From Methanothermococcus thermolithotrophicus DSM 2095 (GTDB taxonomy: Archaea > AGJL01 > Methanococci > Methanococcales > Methanococcaceae): a stretch of 64,000 bases of DNA. This document shows, piece after piece, positions 63,927 through 64,000 of this stretch. Under the pieces are notes generated by a model that was not told where the DNA came from, searched no databases, and saw nothing but the letters and a program-made list of their open reading frames with translations. The DNA lies in assembly GCF_946463545.1 (NCBI RefSeq), contig NZ_OX296583.1:1558902-1622901 (forward strand). The letters run 5' to 3'. Position numbers and translations under genes: made by a program. The number at the start of each line of letters is the position of its first letter. Position 1 is the first letter of the stretch.

Positions 63927-64000
63927 TTTTCCACCTATAAATTAATGAATATTACTAATTATTAAATTAATCATACAAAATAAATCATAGTATATCTAAA

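Overview
This 64 kb window is a low-GC euryarchaeal chromosome segment from a hydrogenotrophic methanogen of the order Methanococcales. Supporting genes are mch, an F420-dependent sulfite reductase (fsr), the YcaO methanogenesis marker protein 1, CoM/CoB fumarate reductase tfrB, Ehb-like membrane genes, archaeal ribosomal proteins uS2 and eS1, LonB, and GGTGA-type ribosome binding sites placed a few bases before ATG/GTG/TTG starts. The FKBP-type prolyl isomerase at 24552-25007 reads, from memory, like the characterised 17 kDa FKBP of Methanothermococcus thermolithotrophicus. I therefore favour that species or a very close relative; this is a recollection, not a search.

Layout. 1-5.5 kb: a sulfite/nitrosative-stress cluster (3' part of fsr, CGGC protein, His-rich ferredoxin, hybrid cluster protein, cupin, and an unknown 115-residue protein). 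Three of its promoters share a two-block control region with constant spacing. 5.6-10.3 kb: a TatD-like hydrolase, an arsenic operon (acr3, arsC, DUF166), a GT2 glycosyltransferase and an archaetidylserine-synthase-like enzyme. 10.5-19.1 kb: an iron-complex/corrinoid type ABC importer operon with an O-methyltransferase-like gene. It is split by about 3.9 kb of foreign-looking DNA with IS200/IS605 right-end remnants and three orphan genes, and followed by a 5'-truncated second copy of the methyltransferase.

19.5-37.9 kb is mostly housekeeping: hydrogenase maturation protease, LonB, FucA-type aldolase, UPF0147, RpiA, FKBP, Mch, DUF47/Pit phosphate transport, a radical SAM enzyme, uS2, a zinc-ribbon protein, eS1, YcaO, tRNA-Ala(GGC), an FAD oxidoreductase, CysRS and an IMPACT-family protein. 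38-44.6 kb: a three-gene type III-like restriction-modification locus (Mod, a middle protein of unknown type, Res). 44.7-52.2 kb: a secreted Lon-like protease, LeuA, an ACT regulator/CYTH protein/27-residue membrane peptide operon, MntA-HepT, and a GmrSD-like DUF262 protein. 52.4-64 kb: MoaC, TfrB, a Na+/Ca2+ exchanger, SppA, an RPA-associated OB protein, UPF0201, an aminotransferase, two paralogous membrane proteins, two Ehb-like subunits, dUTPase, a GlmU-like bifunctional enzyme and GlmM. The last three are ordered as a nucleotide-sugar operon.

The most distinctive non-genic feature is a family of short palindromes, nearly all with a three-base centre. They are strung together with recurring spacers (TCGAC, GAGTC, GCGAAGC) in several intergenic regions. 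Two such units lie in frame inside tfrB, and another supplies the stop codon of the GlmU-like gene. Two arrays (about 19.1-19.4 and 26.4-26.6 kb) are inverted copies sharing a 23-bp terminal motif and the same unit order, which suggests a mobile, REP-like element.
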